Positions 1 to 8,178 of a stretch of DNA of 33,190 nt are shown here, piece by piece. The notes beneath the pieces were generated by a model. It searched no databases. It had not been told where the DNA came from and saw only the letters and a program-made list of their open reading frames with translations. Position numbers and translations under genes: made by a program. The stretch is from Porphyromonas sp. GTDB taxonomy: Bacteria > Bacteroidota > Bacteroidia > Bacteroidales > Porphyromonadaceae. The stretch's first letter is position 1. Each line of letters opens with the position of its first letter. The stretch spans positions 1 through 33,190 of the forward strand of contig NZ_JAUMXC010000020.1 of assembly GCF_030529325.1 (NCBI RefSeq). The letters are read 5' to 3'.

Positions 1-431
1 TCTTTACACCCCAATGCAAACCACCCCAATACTCTGAAAATCCCTCTCACTCTCATTTACTTACCTTCCATTCTCTCTCCAATGCCCTTTCCTCGAATAG
101 TTGTTATTAAACTTCTTTCGTCAAGTTAGACAACTTGATTTTTCAGGTTAGGAACAAAAATATATTCTTTCAGGGAAAGTAGAATCGGGTTGCTGAGGTG
201 TGTGGGGTGGAAAGTGCGGTATCTTGTTAAATCATCTTAGAATTGTGACAAAAGAAATAAAACTCCGCTATAAATATCTAAAAAAGGAGTAGGGAGTCGG
301 GGTGTCACTTTTTCTTGTACTTTTTGTTTCAAATAATCTATTATCTTTGTTCGTAGCGAATAGAAACGAAGTGGCTCATAATCTCAGATATGAGATGCTG
401 CTTAACTATCAACTTTGAAAAATAGGACAAC
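1..431. other. Intergenic region at window edge, no gene seen
   Basis: I see no convincing coding region. The first 120 bases are pyrimidine-rich. Bases 122-137 hold a small inverted repeat, CAAGTT/AACTTG, around AGAC, which is one isolated unit of the repeat family described at 8179-8259. A -7 promoter element for the first gene lies at 342-349. Confidence 0.6.
342..349 (+). promoter_or_regulatory. Bacteroidetes-type -7 element (TATCTTTG)
   Basis: The sequence TATCTTTG matches the Bacteroidetes -7 consensus TAnnTTTG and lies 82 bases before the first barrel gene. A TTTG at 323-326 is only 15 bases upstream, shorter than the usual 19-21 spacing, so the -33 element is uncertain. Confidence 0.5.
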
Positions 432-962
432 ATGAAAAGATTATTTCTATCACTTGTAGCCGTGCTACTTACATTGAGTGCAGCTCATGCACAAGGAGTG
501 TTTTCACAAGGTAGATCTACCATAAATATCGGTGGTGCATTCTTTGGCGAACTCGATAAGGGTCGTACCATAAAGACTCCACACTTGTCTGTGGCTTATG
601 ACCTCTCTGTGGTGGATAAGCTATTCGGTGAATACGGAAGCTTGGGTGTCGGTGCATACATCGCAAATGTCGGCTATAAGTCTGATGCAATGGGTAACTT
701 CGGATTTACTACCGTGGGCGCTCGTGGTACACTCCACTTTGAATTTGTCAAAAATCTTGATCTCTATATCGGTGGTATGGCCGGCTATGCTATCAGAAGC
801 AGTGGCAAAGACGAGATGCTTGATACTCTGAATATCAAGTCTCAGTTTGCATGGACAGGATTCGGAGGTATTCGCTATATGTTTACCAACTTCCTGGGTA
901 TCTATGCTGAGGGTGGCTATGGGGCTTATATGCTCAATGGTGGTCTGACACTCAGATTCTAA
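432..962 (+). CDS. Small outer-membrane beta-barrel protein (paralogue A)
   Basis: Predicted outer-membrane barrel of 176 residues with no assigned function. Residues 1-20 form a signal peptide (KR, a hydrophobic stretch, then AHA before Gln21). The rest alternates short polar and aromatic/glycine segments such as GGIRYMF and YAEGGYG. It ends in LTLRF, a terminal Phe typical of barrel proteins handled by the BAM complex. It is clearly related to the next gene: both keep an FxQG start after the signal peptide, a central VGARG/LGARG motif, a RYMF near the end and a C-terminal Phe. The pair probably arose by tandem duplication. Homologues are usually annotated only as porin-family or outer-membrane beta-barrel domain proteins, so the substrate or role cannot be told from sequence. 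Confidence 0.8.
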   Translation: MKRLFLSLVAVLLTLSAAHAQGVFSQGRSTINIGGAFFGELDKGRTIKTPHLSVAYDLSVVDKLFGEYGSLGVGAYIANVGYKSDAMGNFGFTTVGARGTLHFEFVKNLDLYIGGMAGYAIRSSGKDEMLDTLNIKSQFAWTGFGGIRYMFTNFLGIYAEGGYGAYMLNGGLTLRF

Positions 963-1021
963 AAGGTAACAAATGGTCTGAGGCTCCTCCTCTCGTGAGG
1001 AGATATCTCCTGACAATAATA

Positions 1022-1072
1022 CAAGGGTATAGTCTTCCTCCTCAAGGATGTGGGATGAGGTCTATACCCTTG
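1022..1072 (+). terminator. Hairpin between the two barrel genes
   Basis: Bases 1022-1032 and 1062-1072 are a perfect 11-bp inverted repeat (CAAGGGTATAG and its complement) around a 29-base loop. No T-run follows, so this may be an mRNA-stabilising or processing hairpin instead of a true terminator. The second gene has no obvious promoter of its own. Confidence 0.4.
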
Positions 1073-1104
1073 GATATTAGTCGTATAATATACTTATCAA
1101 ACTT

Positions 1105-1647
1105 ATGAAAAAAACATTACTCTCACTTTTTATCGCACTTGTTGCTACAACAGCCATGAGTGCCCAAGACACTTTCAAGCAGGGAGATGTCGCAATGAAT
1201 TTTGGTGTAGGATTTGCCAATGCCTTGACCATAAACTCTAGTACGGTGGTGCCACCTGTGTCGGTATCGGCAGAGTACGGTGTGATAGATAATCTCGTCA
1301 ATGGTAACAACGGTAGTATAGGTGCCGGAGCTTATATCGGCTATACTTCATACAAGATCAAGGACTCCAATCTCTCGGCAAACTACACGATCTTGGGTGC
1401 TCGCGGTGCATACCATCATGAGCTTCACCCCAAGGTGGATACTTATGCAGGGATGATCGTCGGTCTGGCTTTCAGCAATGGCGAACTTCTCAAGGACAAG
1501 GACTTCGGCAGATCTTATAGCTCTACAAAGCTTGCATACGGTGTATTTGTTGGTGCTCGCTATATGTTTGTCGAAAATATCGGAGCTTTTGCCGAACTTG
1601 GCTGGGGTGTGTCTGCGGTAAACGTGGGTCTGGCTCTGAAGTTCTGA
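1105..1647 (+). CDS. Small outer-membrane beta-barrel protein (paralogue B)
   Basis: Predicted outer-membrane barrel of 180 residues. Residues 1-20 are a signal peptide ending MSA before Gln21. The mature part has the alternating pattern of a small 8-stranded barrel and ends in LALKF. It shares its layout with the upstream gene: FKQG after the signal peptide, LGARG in the middle and GARYMF near the end. No TAnnTTTG element is visible in the 142-bp gap, so it may be read through from the upstream gene across the hairpin at 1022-1072. Its function is unknown. An odd feature is a run of ten C one base after the stop codon (1649-1658). Confidence 0.8.
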   Translation: MKKTLLSLFIALVATTAMSAQDTFKQGDVAMNFGVGFANALTINSSTVVPPVSVSAEYGVIDNLVNGNNGSIGAGAYIGYTSYKIKDSNLSANYTILGARGAYHHELHPKVDTYAGMIVGLAFSNGELLKDKDFGRSYSSTKLAYGVFVGARYMFVENIGAFAELGWGVSAVNVGLALKF

Positions 1648-1685
1648 TCCCCCCCCCCTTGGGACGAAGATAATATCAAAATCAA

Positions 1686-1724
1686 TCGCCTGCTTCGTAG
1701 CTCATATGGCTATGAAGCAGGCGA
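1686..1724 (+). terminator. Probable terminator after barrel pair
   Basis: Bases 1686-1701 (TCGCCTGCTTCGTAGC) pair with 1709-1724 with a single G-U wobble: a 16-bp stem with a 7-base loop, followed by CTTCTTTTG. The tail is only moderately T-rich. Confidence 0.6.
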
Positions 1725-1773
1725 CTTCTTTTGGGTAAAATCCAATAAGGAAGTGGAATTTGGGTGGATTCTC

Positions 1774-1804
1774 TTGTGAGAACAAAATAATTATTCTAAA
1801 TTTG
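1774..1804 (+). promoter_or_regulatory. Promoter of the tRNA pair (TTG-N20-TAAATTTG)
   Basis: TTG at 1774-1776 is followed after exactly 20 bases by TAAATTTG at 1797-1804, matching the Bacteroidetes primary sigma consensus in both boxes and spacing. It ends about 50 bases before tRNA-Gly. Confidence 0.7.
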
Positions 1805-1853
1805 TACTCGCATTCGGGGAAAGACTTGTCAACCCTGAGATATATAGTAAAAT

Positions 1854-1926
1854 GCGGAAGTAGCTCAGTTGGTAGAGCATAACCTTGCCAAGGTTAGGGT
1901 CGCGGGTTCGAGTCCCGTCTTCCGCT
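1854..1926 (+). tRNA. tRNA-Gly (anticodon GCC)
   Basis: A 73-base cloverleaf. The acceptor GCGGAAG (1854-1860) pairs with CTTCCGC (1919-1925), followed by discriminator T1926. The anticodon stem TAACC/GGTTA encloses the loop TTGCCAA with anticodon GCC. The T loop GGTTCGAGTCC is canonical. CCA is not encoded. It reads Gly codons GGC/GGT. Confidence 0.97.
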
Positions 1927-1946
1927 CACTTTTAGTTCTACAAGGA

Positions 1947-2031
1947 GCCCGGATGGTGGAATGGTAGACACGAAGGACTTAAAATCCTTTGGCCAGTAAT
2001 GGCTGTGCGGGTTCGAGTCCCGCTCCGGGTA
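1947..2031 (+). tRNA. tRNA-Leu (anticodon TAA)
   Basis: An 85-base class II tRNA with a long variable arm (GGCCAGTAATGGCT). The acceptor GCCCGGA pairs with TCCGGGT (first pair G-U), and the discriminator is A2031. The anticodon stem AAGGA/TCCTT encloses CTTAAAA, giving anticodon TAA, which reads TTA/TTG. It lies 20 bases after tRNA-Gly, surely in the same transcript. Confidence 0.97.
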
Positions 2032-2050
2032 CAAAGTAGAAGATTGCGGC

Positions 2051-2088
2051 ACTCCTGATCCTTTCGTTGGATTTAGGGGTCTTTTTTT
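2051..2088 (+). terminator. Intrinsic terminator of the tRNA operon
   Basis: CTCCTGATCC (2052-2061) pairs with GGATTTAGGGG (2069-2079) with one bulged base and wobbles, followed by seven T at 2082-2088. Confidence 0.75.
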
Positions 2089-2104
2089 GCCGTAAACTCA
2101 AACT

Positions 2105-2152
2105 AAAACAGGCTGTATCAAGAGTTTTACACTCGATACAGCCTGTTTTTTT
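2105..2152. terminator. Bidirectional terminator between tRNAs and tsaB
   Basis: AAAACAGGCTGTATC (2105-2119) and its exact complement (2135-2149) form a 15-bp stem with a 15-base loop. A-rich and T-rich flanks on the two sides make it suitable for stopping plus-strand transcripts and the minus-strand topA-tsaB transcript, whose last gene ends at 2206. Confidence 0.8.
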
Positions 2153-2205
2153 GGTGCTATGTCGTTTTGCTTTTGCTTTTCCGAACGATGAGTCGGTGAG
2201 TGGAT

Positions 2206-2946
2206 TTATTCCGTGCGATGATTGCCAAGGACTTTATTGACACTCATCTTTGCTTCATACTCTTTGAGGTAGAATGGTGTCCAATAGGCGATGTCGCATG
2301 TTTCGCCCTTGGCAAGGCGCAGAAGCATGGGCTTCAACAGTGCCTGAGCTTCGGGAATAATGCCATCGACATAATGAGACTTTGGAAACAGTCGAGACAT
2401 GATCTCTTGGCCTTTAGCTGCACCATCACCAAAATAAAGGAGCGTTTTATCCTGCATCTGAGGCGCAATGGTCGCCAAACCGGCTTCTTCGATGATGAGG
2501 GCTTTGATGTCTGATAACTTTTCACCGTGGCAATCGTACAGAGCTGTGTAGACTTCCATACGACGAGCATCGATCATGGGCATGAGAAGGACATCTTCCA
2601 TAGCTTTGTCCGGATGAAGGGCAAGGTATCTGTATACCATGACTTCCGGTGTCGGAACAGCGATGAGAGGTATTTGTCGTATCATGCAAAAAGCCTTGGC
2701 AAATGCGGCAGCGATACGGAGTCCGGTATAAGAGCCCGGTCCTTCGGCAAGAACTACGGCCTTGAGATTTCCCTCGGCAGGCATCGCTTTGAGTACTTTC
2801 GACACAAAATCTCCGATAAGAGCCGAATGCCTGTTCCCTCCCTTTTCTATCTCTTGAGCAATAACGGCCTGCTCAGAAGCCAGAGCTACCGAACATACGT
2901 CCGTTGATGTGTCAATGAGCAGGTAGTAGTCCTGAGTGGATGCCAT
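2206..2946 (-). CDS. tsaB: TsaB, tRNA threonylcarbamoyladenosine biosynthesis protein
   Basis: TsaB is the non-catalytic partner of TsaD in making t6A37 on ANN-decoding tRNAs in the cytoplasm, together with TsaC and TsaE. The 246-residue protein has the ASKHA/Kae1-like N-terminal fold: LLIDTSTDVCSVAL near residues 8-21, then the diagnostic GPGSYTGLRIAAAFAKA around 70-86. Length fits the family (about 220-250). Like other TsaB it lacks the TsaD metal-binding His motif. It lies 6 bp downstream of topA on the same strand and is probably co-transcribed with it. Transcription would end at the hairpin 2105-2149. The start ATG at 2944-2946 is the first possible and puts the Asp-Thr-Ser motif at the usual distance. 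Confidence 0.95.
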   Translation of the reverse strand: MASTQDYYLLIDTSTDVCSVALASEQAVIAQEIEKGGNRHSALIGDFVSKVLKAMPAEGNLKAVVLAEGPGSYTGLRIAAAFAKAFCMIRQIPLIAVPTPEVMVYRYLALHPDKAMEDVLLMPMIDARRMEVYTALYDCHGEKLSDIKALIIEEAGLATIAPQMQDKTLLYFGDGAAKGQEIMSRLFPKSHYVDGIIPEAQALLKPMLLRLAKGETCDIAYWTPFYLKEYEAKMSVNKVLGNHRTE

Positions 2947-2952
2947 GGTGTA

Positions 2953-5322
2953 TTATGCTTTTTTTGTTGAAGACTTTGTCGTTGCTTTCTTTGTAGTCTT
3001 TGCTTTGTGTGCAGGCTCTTTCTTTTCCTTGGTTTCCTTGCCGCCCTCCTCTATCAGTTTGCGACAAGTTGCCTCATCAAGAGTCTTCGGATCTGTACCC
3101 TTGGGGATCTTGTAGTTCTTTTTCTTGTACGAGATGTATGGCCCAAAACGACCGTTGAGGACTTGGATAAGCTCTTTATCCTCTCCGAAAGAGACGATGT
3201 GCTTGTTGTTTTCTGCCTCTATCTTGGCCTCAACAAGTTCGATAGCCTGATCGAGAGTAATCTCGTATGGGCTCATATCCTTGGGGATGCCGGCAAAGAG
3301 TTTCCCAAATCTGACGTATGGCCCAAAACGACCTGTGTTTGCTTCCAGCGTTTCACCCTTGTATTCTCCGAGAGGACGTGGGAGGGTGAAGAGGACGAGA
3401 GCTTGCTCAAGTGTGATTGTTTCAAGAGAAAGGTTGGATGGTATGGATGCGAAGCGAGGCTTCTCACCATCTGTGGAGGACTCTCCTATCTGAACCATAG
3501 GTCCAAAACGCCCAATCTTTGCAAAAACTGGCTGTCCGGTTTTTGGGTCTGTACCTATGGAGCGCTCACCTACACGGCGATCCATGCGCTCGGACTTTAC
3601 GCTCTCTACATTATCGTGGAATATCTGATAGAAATCACTGATGACGTCGTTCCATTGCTTTTCTCCTTCAGCGATGCTGTCAAACTCCTTCTCTACCTTT
3701 GCCGTAAAGTTGTACTCCAACACCTTTGGGAAGTACTCGACAAGGAAGTCATTGACAACGATACCCACATCTGTCGGAACGAGCTTTTGGCGATCAGTTC
3801 CGTAGACTTCACTTTTCTCTTTGGTTTTTATCTTATCTCCCGCAAGGGTTATTTCATTATATGTTCTTTGTGCACCTTCTATGGTTTTGCGTTCCACATA
3901 GCCACGCTTCTGTATTGTCTGTATTGTAGGTGCATAGGTAGACGGACGACCGATACCAAGCTCTTCCATCTTTTTGACAAGAGCTGCTTCTGTGTATCTC
4001 GGCGGACGCTGGGTAAATCTCTCTGTTGCGATGACTTTTTCAGCACCAAGAGCCTCTCCCTGTGCTACCTTAGGGAGCAACACTACGTCGGACTCTGTGC
4101 TCTCATCATCATTCCCCTCGAGGTAGACTTTCAAGAACCCATCGAATGTGATTACCTCTCCACGAGAAACAAACTTAACACCCGTAGAGCTAACAATCTC
4201 CAACTGAGTGCGCTCAAGCTCTGCATCTGCCATTTGTGATGCGAGAGTGCGCTTACGTATCAGTTCATAGATAGCTTTTTCCTGCTTGGTCGTACCGGCG
4301 ACTGCCATCTCTATGTGGGTGGGGCGGATGGCTTCGTGAGCCTCTTGAGCACCCTTTGTAGACGTCTTGAAATTGCGAGCCTTGACATAAGTCTTTCCAT
4401 ACTCTTTTTCCACCTCATCCGTAGTTGCTCCGATAGCAAACGAACTAAGGTTGACCGAGTCCGTACGCATATAAGTGATATGCCCGGCTTCGTACAAGCT
4501 CTGCGCTATACGCATCGTCTGAGTCACCGACAGGCCGAGTCTGCGCGAAGCTTCCTGCTGCAATGTAGATGTGGTGAAAGGAGCTGCCGGATGGCGCTTT
4601 GCGGGCTTGATCTCTATGTCTTGCACCTTGTACGAAGCACCGACAAGCGAAGTGAGTATCTCCTGAGCTTCAGCAAGCGTCTTTGGACGACGGTCGACAT
4701 CAGCCTCAAATGTTTCACCTGAAGAAGTGACAAAGGTAGCGCGGATACGATAACTGCTCTCTGCCTCGAAAGCATTGATCTCACGCTCACGCTCGACAAG
4801 TATACGCACAGCCACGGACTGCACACGACCTGCCGAAAGCGAAGGGCGCACCTTTGTCCAAAGCACGGGCGAAAGTTCAAATCCCACGATACGGTCGAGG
4901 ACACGGCGAGCCTGCTGGGCATCGACCATCTTCATGTCTATGGTGCGAGGGTTGGCAAGTGCGGCATTGATGGCTTTTGGTGTGATCTCGTGGAATACTA
5001 TACGATTGGTCTTGGAGATATCCAGACCGAGGACTTCGGCTAAGTGCCAAGCTATGGCCTCTCCCTCACGATCCTCATCGGATGCGAGCCAGACCCTCTC
5101 CGCCTTTTTTGCCTCTGCTCTGAGTTCCTTGACTATATTCTTCTTATCCTCAGATATCTCGTATTCAGGAGCGAAGTGGTTGTCTATATCGACACCCATG
5201 CCCTTTGTCTTGAGATCTCGGATGTGTCCGAAACTCGACAGTACATTAAAATCGTTTCCTAAAAACTTACTTATTGTCTTAGATTTTGCAGGGGACTCTA
5301 CTATGAGGAGATCTTTTGCCAT
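2953..5322 (-). CDS. topA: DNA topoisomerase I (type IA)
   Basis: Relaxes negatively supercoiled DNA by cutting and rejoining one strand. The 789-residue protein has the Toprim domain at its N-terminus (IVESPAKSKTI at 7-17; SDEDREGE at 81-88 supplies the metal-binding acidic residues). SAGRVQSVAVRILVERE follows at 163-179, and the catalytic tyrosine is Tyr284 in YMRTDS. In place of the three Cys4 zinc fingers of E. coli TopA, the C-terminus carries topoisomerase I C-terminal repeats, seen as three RFGP(M/Y)-containing units, then a Lys/Thr-rich tail (about the last 25 residues) likely to contact DNA. No cysteine zinc ligands are seen. Start ATG 5320-5322; a -7 element lies at 5365-5372. tsaB follows after 6 bp. 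Confidence 0.98.
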   Translation of the reverse strand: MAKDLLIVESPAKSKTISKFLGNDFNVLSSFGHIRDLKTKGMGVDIDNHFAPEYEISEDKKNIVKELRAEAKKAERVWLASDEDREGEAIAWHLAEVLGLDISKTNRIVFHEITPKAINAALANPRTIDMKMVDAQQARRVLDRIVGFELSPVLWTKVRPSLSAGRVQSVAVRILVEREREINAFEAESSYRIRATFVTSSGETFEADVDRRPKTLAEAQEILTSLVGASYKVQDIEIKPAKRHPAAPFTTSTLQQEASRRLGLSVTQTMRIAQSLYEAGHITYMRTDSVNLSSFAIGATTDEVEKEYGKTYVKARNFKTSTKGAQEAHEAIRPTHIEMAVAGTTKQEKAIYELIRKRTLASQMADAELERTQLEIVSSTGVKFVSRGEVITFDGFLKVYLEGNDDESTESDVVLLPKVAQGEALGAEKVIATERFTQRPPRYTEAALVKKMEELGIGRPSTYAPTIQTIQKRGYVERKTIEGAQRTYNEITLAGDKIKTKEKSEVYGTDRQKLVPTDVGIVVNDFLVEYFPKVLEYNFTAKVEKEFDSIAEGEKQWNDVISDFYQIFHDNVESVKSERMDRRVGERSIGTDPKTGQPVFAKIGRFGPMVQIGESSTDGEKPRFASIPSNLSLETITLEQALVLFTLPRPLGEYKGETLEANTGRFGPYVRFGKLFAGIPKDMSPYEITLDQAIELVEAKIEAENNKHIVSFGEDKELIQVLNGRFGPYISYKKKNYKIPKGTDPKTLDEATCRKLIEEGGKETKEKKEPAHKAKTTKKATTKSSTKKA

Positions 5323-5364
5323 ATACCTTATCCAAAAAATGAGCTAACTTGTCAAATACGGGTG

Positions 5365-5372
5365 CAAAAATA
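5365..5372 (-). promoter_or_regulatory. -7 element upstream of topA (TATTTTTG)
   Basis: On the minus strand this reads TATTTTTG, matching TAnnTTTG, 43 bases before the topA start. No clear -33 TTG box is seen at the expected distance. Nearby, 5344-5354 (CTAACTTGTCA) matches part of the interspersed repeat core. Confidence 0.5.
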
Positions 5373-5471
5373 AGCATAATTTCTGCTTCTCACACATTAT
5401 TATATAGGATAATAGTTTTTTGGGGCTTTTTCACACCCTTTGTTTATCTCCCTCGGAGACAACCTCATGCC

Positions 5472-6584
5472 TCACGGCAGTAGGAGTTGGAGTTGCTTTT
5501 TCTGTCCTTCGTCGGCATTCAAAAAGTGGTAAGCATGAGGCTCTCTCGGATAATCATACTCGCGACGAAGACGCTCAAATTCAGTGTATTCCTTGCGAAA
5601 GGTCGCATCTGCTTTGCGAGGGTCAAAGGTCGCCAACAAAGCTCTGTATAGTCTCTGATCTTCATAGCATGACATATCCACCTCTGCCGGGCTCGGAGGT
5701 GGCGGAGTCATCTGAGATAGAAGATCATGCCTGTCGATGCCGAAGAATTTCAAGCCCTCCTCCACACACATACGTGCACCATTGGCCTTGCCATCGGCAG
5801 AAAAGCCCGCGATATGCGGCGTTGCGATGAATGCACGCTCCAGTAGTCGGTTCGAAATATCGGGTTCTCCCTCCCAACAGTCGATGATGATCTCATCTAT
5901 CTTACCCTTGTCCAGACCTTCCAAAAGGGAGACCGTATCCGATACCGGCCCGCGACATGCGTTGATGACAACAGGCTTACGTTCAAGCCTATCCACCAAA
6001 GTTTTGTCAAAAAGGTGAAATGTGGGGTGCTCTCCCTCCTTTGTAAGGGGTGTATGCAGGGTAATTATGTCTGAGCGTCGGGCGATCTCGCCGAGACTCA
6101 CAAATCCCTCTTCTCCCTCTGCGGCAGCACGGGGTGGGTCATTGAGCAGGCATTTCATCCCGAAAGCCTCGGCATAGCGCTTGACCACCTTACCCACATG
6201 GCCTACACCGACGATACCGAGCACTTTTCCCTTGGGCTCAAAGCCCTTCTCCACCACAAGTCTGCTGATGGCCCCGGCAAAGTATTGTCCCACGGCTTCT
6301 GCATTGCATCCGGGTGCGTTGCGCCAGGTGATCCCGGCACTCTCACAATATGTGGTATCTATGTGGTCAAATCCTATCGTTGCTGTCGTGACAAGGCGCA
6401 CACGAGAATCCTCAAGGAGTTGGCGTGTGCACTTGGTGATGCTGCGGACAATGAGCCAGTCTGCATCCCGTATGGTCTCGCGGGTGAAGTCTGACGAAGG
6501 GAGATAAGTCACCTCCCCCAGCTCCTCGATCACTCCTCTGAGATAAGGCACAGAGTACTCTGCAACGATCTTTGGTCGCTTCAT
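5472..6584 (-). CDS. pdxB: Erythronate-4-phosphate dehydrogenase
   Basis: Oxidises 4-phosphoerythronate in the DXP-dependent route to pyridoxal 5'-phosphate. About 370 residues, a D-2-hydroxyacid dehydrogenase fold plus the extra C-terminal dimerisation domain typical of PdxB (here about residues 285-370). The NAD-binding glycine motif is GIVGVGHVGKVV near 123-134. The catalytic triad is visible as Arg211 (NACRGP), Glu240 (WEGEP) and His257 (TPHIAGFS). These sit at an even offset of three from E. coli Arg208/Glu237/His254 as I recall them. I place the start at ATG 6582-6584, which overlaps the sufE stop by one base (TGATG). A GTG one codon upstream is also possible. Third gene of the glutaminyl cyclase-sufE-pdxB run; no clear terminator before topA. 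Confidence 0.95.
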   Translation of the reverse strand: MKRPKIVAEYSVPYLRGVIEELGEVTYLPSSDFTRETIRDADWLIVRSITKCTRQLLEDSRVRLVTTATIGFDHIDTTYCESAGITWRNAPGCNAEAVGQYFAGAISRLVVEKGFEPKGKVLGIVGVGHVGKVVKRYAEAFGMKCLLNDPPRAAAEGEEGFVSLGEIARRSDIITLHTPLTKEGEHPTFHLFDKTLVDRLERKPVVINACRGPVSDTVSLLEGLDKGKIDEIIIDCWEGEPDISNRLLERAFIATPHIAGFSADGKANGARMCVEEGLKFFGIDRHDLLSQMTPPPPSPAEVDMSCYEDQRLYRALLATFDPRKADATFRKEYTEFERLRREYDYPREPHAYHFLNADEGQKKQLQLLLP

Positions 6585-7012
6585 CACTTTGACTGTGCTT
6601 CCAGAGCGTGAGTCTTGATACGTCGTACCATCGCAAGGAGTCCGTTGGAACGTGTCGGTGAGAGATGTTCTTTCAGACCAATTTTGTCGATGAAGTAGAG
6701 GTCGGCTTGAGCGATATCCGCTGCTTTTTGGTCATTGACAACCTTCAAGAGCATGGCTATGATGCCCTTGACGATGACTGCATCGCTGGCCGCATCGAAG
6801 TGCAAAGTGCCGTCATCATTGGTTTTGGCAGTGATCCACACACGGCTCTGACAGCCCTCGATGATATTTTCGGGGACTTTGTTTGTCTCCGGTATATCGT
6901 CGAGAGTATCACCCATATCGATGATCATCTGGTATCTGTCCATCCAATCATCGAGGTATGAAAACTCTTCTACTATCTCGTCCTGTATTTCGTTGATTCC
7001 CTTTGTGTTCAT
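6584..7012 (-). CDS. sufE: SufE-family sulfur acceptor protein
   Basis: SufE takes persulfide sulfur from the cysteine desulfurase SufS and passes it to the SufBCD scaffold during Fe-S cluster assembly. The 142-residue protein matches the family in length and has the persulfide-carrying cysteine Cys54 in the motif EGCQSRVW. The C-terminal half contains the conserved pattern AASDAVIVKGIIAMLL. No other suf gene is in this window, so it is not in a classic suf operon. It sits between a glutaminyl cyclase lipoprotein gene (6-bp gap) and pdxB (one-base overlap), which indicates translational coupling with pdxB. A CsdE-type role with another desulfurase cannot be excluded. Confidence 0.93.
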   Translation of the reverse strand: MNTKGINEIQDEIVEEFSYLDDWMDRYQMIIDMGDTLDDIPETNKVPENIIEGCQSRVWITAKTNDDGTLHFDAASDAVIVKGIIAMLLKVVNDQKAADIAQADLYFIDKIGLKEHLSPTRSNGLLAMVRRIKTHALEAQSK

Positions 7013-7018
7013 TGTATG

Positions 7019-8035
7019 TTATTTGACTGTGTTGTCATAATCCAAGAGTACCTGCCATACTGTCTCACCCACTGCCTTGAGGGTCTCACGGTCGATGATA
7101 CTCATGTTGTCTTTGTGCGTGTGCCAATAGTGTCCGAATCCATTGCGAGAGTCCGGATCAAAGTTGATGATATCCACGCAAGGTATTCCGAGATTGCGGA
7201 TCACGAAGTAATGATCATCCGTCACCGCTCCACCCATCTCGTTGATGAAGTATTTGTTGTACCCCAATCGCTTGGCAGTATCCCATATCTGAGTCACCAT
7301 ACGGCCTGCAGACTCCTGCGAGAAATACTCGCGGTAAAATCTTGCATCCTTGGATCCCACCATATCCAGGAGGATACCGAAGTCCGCATGATAGCCCGGT
7401 ACGTGAGGTTCACGGGTCCATTTCTGAGTCCCCAGTGCCCAAGTCTCTGTGCTCTCGCCTTGATAGTTGGCCTCTTCGGGAGCTCCATAGTCTTCCGCAT
7501 CGAAAAGGGCGATATCTATCCCGATATTTTTCATCGGATATTGTTTGAGCAGGCGTGCGATCTCGAGTAGCACACCGGTACCGCTGCCACCGTCGTCTGC
7601 TCCGTCGATAGGCTGATGACGCTTGGACTTGTCTCCATCATGGTCTGCCATGGGGCGAGTGTCCCAGTGGGCAAATAGGAGGATGCGCCTCTTGGCATCG
7701 GGATTGTGCACTCCGATGATGTTGCGTGCATCCAGTATGGCGCCATCGTAAGCCTTGACTTTAATATTTTGTACATGGAGTTGCAAGCCTTGTCGCTCAA
7801 GTGAAGCAGCGAGGAAGTCTGCGCAAGCTCTGTGCGACGGCATATTGGGCACTCGAGGCCCGAAATCCACTTGCTTTTGGATATTGAGATATGCAGAGTC
7901 TGCACTGAACGGAGACGGTGCGATAGAGGCTGTCTCCTGAGATTGTTGCGAACCGGTATCGCTTCCGGCAGTCTTTTTCTGTCCTCCGCAAGCCGCCACG
8001 GCAGCCATCAGTATAAGTGTATAAAGTATCTTCAT
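7019..8035 (-). CDS. Glutaminyl-peptide cyclotransferase, M28-type lipoprotein
   Basis: Predicted to convert N-terminal Gln of exported proteins to pyroglutamate. I start it at ATG 8033-8035, giving 338 residues with a clean lipoprotein signal peptide (MKILYTLILM, lipobox VAAC, lipidated Cys16). The in-frame ATG at 8110 would bury this signal and would lie upstream of the likely promoter. The M28/QC fold shows LLFAHWDTRP at 119-128, DGADDGGSGTG at 144-154 (Zn ligand Asp148), FDAEDYG at 178-184 (Glu181/Asp182) and YWHTHKDN at 303-310. Trp304-His305 in the last motif corresponds to the Trp-His pair of human QC. The periplasm-facing membrane is the expected location. In Bacteroidetes signal peptidase I often leaves Gln at the mature N-terminus, as in the two barrels at the window start, so substrates should be abundant. 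Confidence 0.92.
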   Translation of the reverse strand: MKILYTLILMAAVAACGGQKKTAGSDTGSQQSQETASIAPSPFSADSAYLNIQKQVDFGPRVPNMPSHRACADFLAASLERQGLQLHVQNIKVKAYDGAILDARNIIGVHNPDAKRRILLFAHWDTRPMADHDGDKSKRHQPIDGADDGGSGTGVLLEIARLLKQYPMKNIGIDIALFDAEDYGAPEEANYQGESTETWALGTQKWTREPHVPGYHADFGILLDMVGSKDARFYREYFSQESAGRMVTQIWDTAKRLGYNKYFINEMGGAVTDDHYFVIRNLGIPCVDIINFDPDSRNGFGHYWHTHKDNMSIIDRETLKAVGETVWQVLLDYDNTVK

Positions 8036-8069
8036 ATCTTCGGTATTTAATTGATGTTTTGCCAACACG

Positions 8070-8077
8070 CAAAGATA
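8070..8077 (-). promoter_or_regulatory. -7 element for the glutaminyl cyclase-sufE-pdxB run
   Basis: Reads TATCTTTG on the minus strand, 34 bases before the chosen start. It supports the start at 8035 over the longer frame from 8110. No -33 box is evident. Confidence 0.55.
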
Positions 8078-8178
8078 ACACATTCCGAGCACTTTGGCTA
8101 TGAAAAACATGTCGGTGTGCCTCGATGGTATGCCAAAGGGAGCAGAAAAAAGATGTGAGCTTGAAAAATAGGATGTAG

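Noticed and set aside
3007-4239. 410-residue open frame antisense to topA
   Set aside because: Cys/Leu-rich with no domain pattern. It mirrors the codon use of topA, so it is a shadow frame.
8036-8110. Longer start for the glutaminyl cyclase
   Set aside because: The added 25 residues would bury a textbook lipoprotein signal peptide, and the likely -7 element lies inside this stretch.
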